From Pedosphaera sp. (GTDB taxonomy: Bacteria; Verrucomicrobiota; Verrucomicrobiia; Limisphaerales; UBA9464), in NCBI GenBank assembly GCA_009695205.1, contig SIBK01000043.1, positions 1 to 40,344 of the forward strand: 40,344 bases of DNA. Direction: 5' to 3'. How positions within the stretch are numbered: position 1 is the stretch's first letter; every line of letters starts with the position of its first letter. A program made the position numbers and the translations under genes. The notes below the pieces were generated by a model. The model saw only the letters and a list, made by a program, of their open reading frames with translations. It was not told where the DNA came from and ran no database searches. This document shows positions 39,511-40,344 of the stretch, piece by piece.

Positions 39511-40217
39511 TCAATGGCAGCGATTGACGCCACTGTTGGCGACGGAGAGGTCGGGGCTAACGAAAGGAATGCCAAGTTCCAGGCCGCGGAGAATCAGCAG
39601 GCCAGCCATCAGGAGAACCGCGGCGCGCGTGATGCTGCCGAATGGAAGGCGGAACGGAATTGAGAGACGGTGACCAGCCATGTGAATGCTCATCATCATT
39701 GGCCAGGTGCCAAGACCGAAACACACCATGTACGCTGCGCCGGATAGAGGATGCCCTGTAGCCGTAGCTCCGACGGCTGCAATATAAACAAGGCCACAAG
39801 GGAACAGACCATTAAGCCCATCACAGCCTGTGAGACGAGCGAGTTCCGGTCCAACCGCGCGCGCATGAAGCGTTGCAGAAGACTGACCCACTTCCAAACC
39901 GGCGCGGCGAGCGAGACCCGGGATGCGGCCAGCAAACCTACGAGCAACCCAACCCCCAGCACAATCGAGAGCCAGCGTTAAAAACCAGTTGGAACGAAGA
40001 CATGGCCAAGAAATCCCAACATGAGTCCGAGCAGGCAGGAGGATGCCACTCAGCTGAGGTGGTAGAAGTCGCGGCCGGTGGACTCGCGCTCCGTCGCCGC
40101 CCGCCCTCTCGCCTTCGACAACGCCAGAACCAGCGGCCCGCACATGGCCGCGCAATGCAGGCTTCCGGCGAGTCCAAGCAGGAATGCGGTCCAGAGTTCG
40201 ATTCCTCCCGCTGGCAC
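39511..40217 (-). pseudogene. Broken UreH/SafE-like (sulfite exporter TauE/SafE, DsbD_2) membrane protein
   Basis: Family stretches appear in order on the minus strand but in changing frames. From a GTG at 40217: ELWTAFLLGLAGSLHCAAMC then GPLVLALSKARG, ending in a TGA where Arg is expected (YHLS* VASSCLLGLMLGFLG). A TAA follows before RWLSIVLGVGLLVGLL. Then a one-base shift near 39812 joins SQAVMG to GLNGLFPCGLVYIAAVGATA and the final membrane segments (GAAYMVCFGLGTWPMMMS, RAAVLLMAGLLILRGLELG). The conserved Cys pairs (HCAAMCGP, PCGLVY) are recognisable. Such proteins are usually linked to cytochrome oxidase assembly or metal handling. With two nonsense changes and one shift this copy is not functional as read. 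Confidence 0.8.
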
Positions 40218-40344
40218 CACCTTCTATTACAACAGGTTACGCGATAAAGTCGGAAAACTAAGCCCCCTAACTAAGCCCTTGCCAGTGATGTTTATGGTGT
40301 CAGCCGTGTGTTTTTCAGACGGCGGGAAGGGCGGCGGTGGCGGT
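40218..40344. other. Window edge
   Basis: No feature is visible. If the UreH-like gene starts at 40217, this stretch would be its upstream region or the end of a gene lying outside the window. Confidence 0.3.

Overview
The window looks like a chromosomal segment of a Verrucomicrobiota bacterium, probably near the Pedosphaera/Limisphaerales group. The grounds are families concentrated in the Planctomycetes-Verrucomicrobia superphylum: planctomycete-type cytochrome domains with DUF1549/DUF1553, DUF1501, a WD40-cytochrome fusion, FG-GAP/ASPIC-UnbV proteins, a Tat-exported Gfo/Idh/MocA oxidoreductase, CehA-like metallohydrolases and NPCBM fusions. This is inferred from gene content only; no phylogeny was run. 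Few starts carry a strong Shine-Dalgarno motif.

Layout. (1) 1-1172: broken 3' part of a secreted subtilase. (2) 1290-1490: tRNA-Glu and tRNA-Lys. (3) 1785-6302: tightly packed housekeeping run rho, tlyA-like rRNA methyltransferase, nadK, LacI-type regulator, then a Gfo/Idh/MocA oxidoreductase (to 7773). (4) 7858-19174, minus strand: four large exported proteins, probably one operon, in transcription order FG-GAP/ASPIC protein, DUF1501 protein, DUF1549/DUF1553 cytochrome, WD40 cytochrome. (5) 19458-19663: tRNA-Pro and tRNA-Leu. (6) 19664-24602: a decayed accessory region beside tRNA-Leu, holding a DUF433/DUF5615 toxin-antitoxin-like pair with a chimeric second gene, broken Fic, hsdM, alpha/beta hydrolase, SEC-C and WD40 remnants, an apparently intact DUF1272 gene and an apparently intact exonuclease. 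(7) 24603-33750: CehA-like protein, ArsM-like methyltransferase, SUMF1-domain protein with a frameshift in its signal peptide, metallo-beta-lactamase-fold protein, PQQ-type propeller, and a divergent alpha/beta hydrolase. (8) 33828-37539, minus strand: SDR reductase, CoA-transferase and thiolase, a compact acetoacetyl-CoA/3-hydroxyacyl-CoA module. (9) 37924-39498: isochorismatase-fold/NPCBM fusion; 39511-40217: broken UreH/SafE-like membrane protein.

The most striking pattern is a family of about 66-bp imperfect palindromes (six copies, near 11.4, 13.7, 27.2, 35.05, 35.15 and 37.85 kb) with outer arms like CATGAACC/GGTTCATG and an inner hairpin CGCGGAC-N4-GTCCGCG. Every copy sits just 5' of a gene, and in at least two cases the palindrome arm supplies the best start codon of the gene. 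A second, unrelated set of short palindromes (21.19-21.33 kb) lies between the broken Fic and hsdM genes. Several lesions fall in homopolymers (C7, G11, A8), so some broken genes could reflect assembly error rather than biology; others are nonsense codons and look like real decay.
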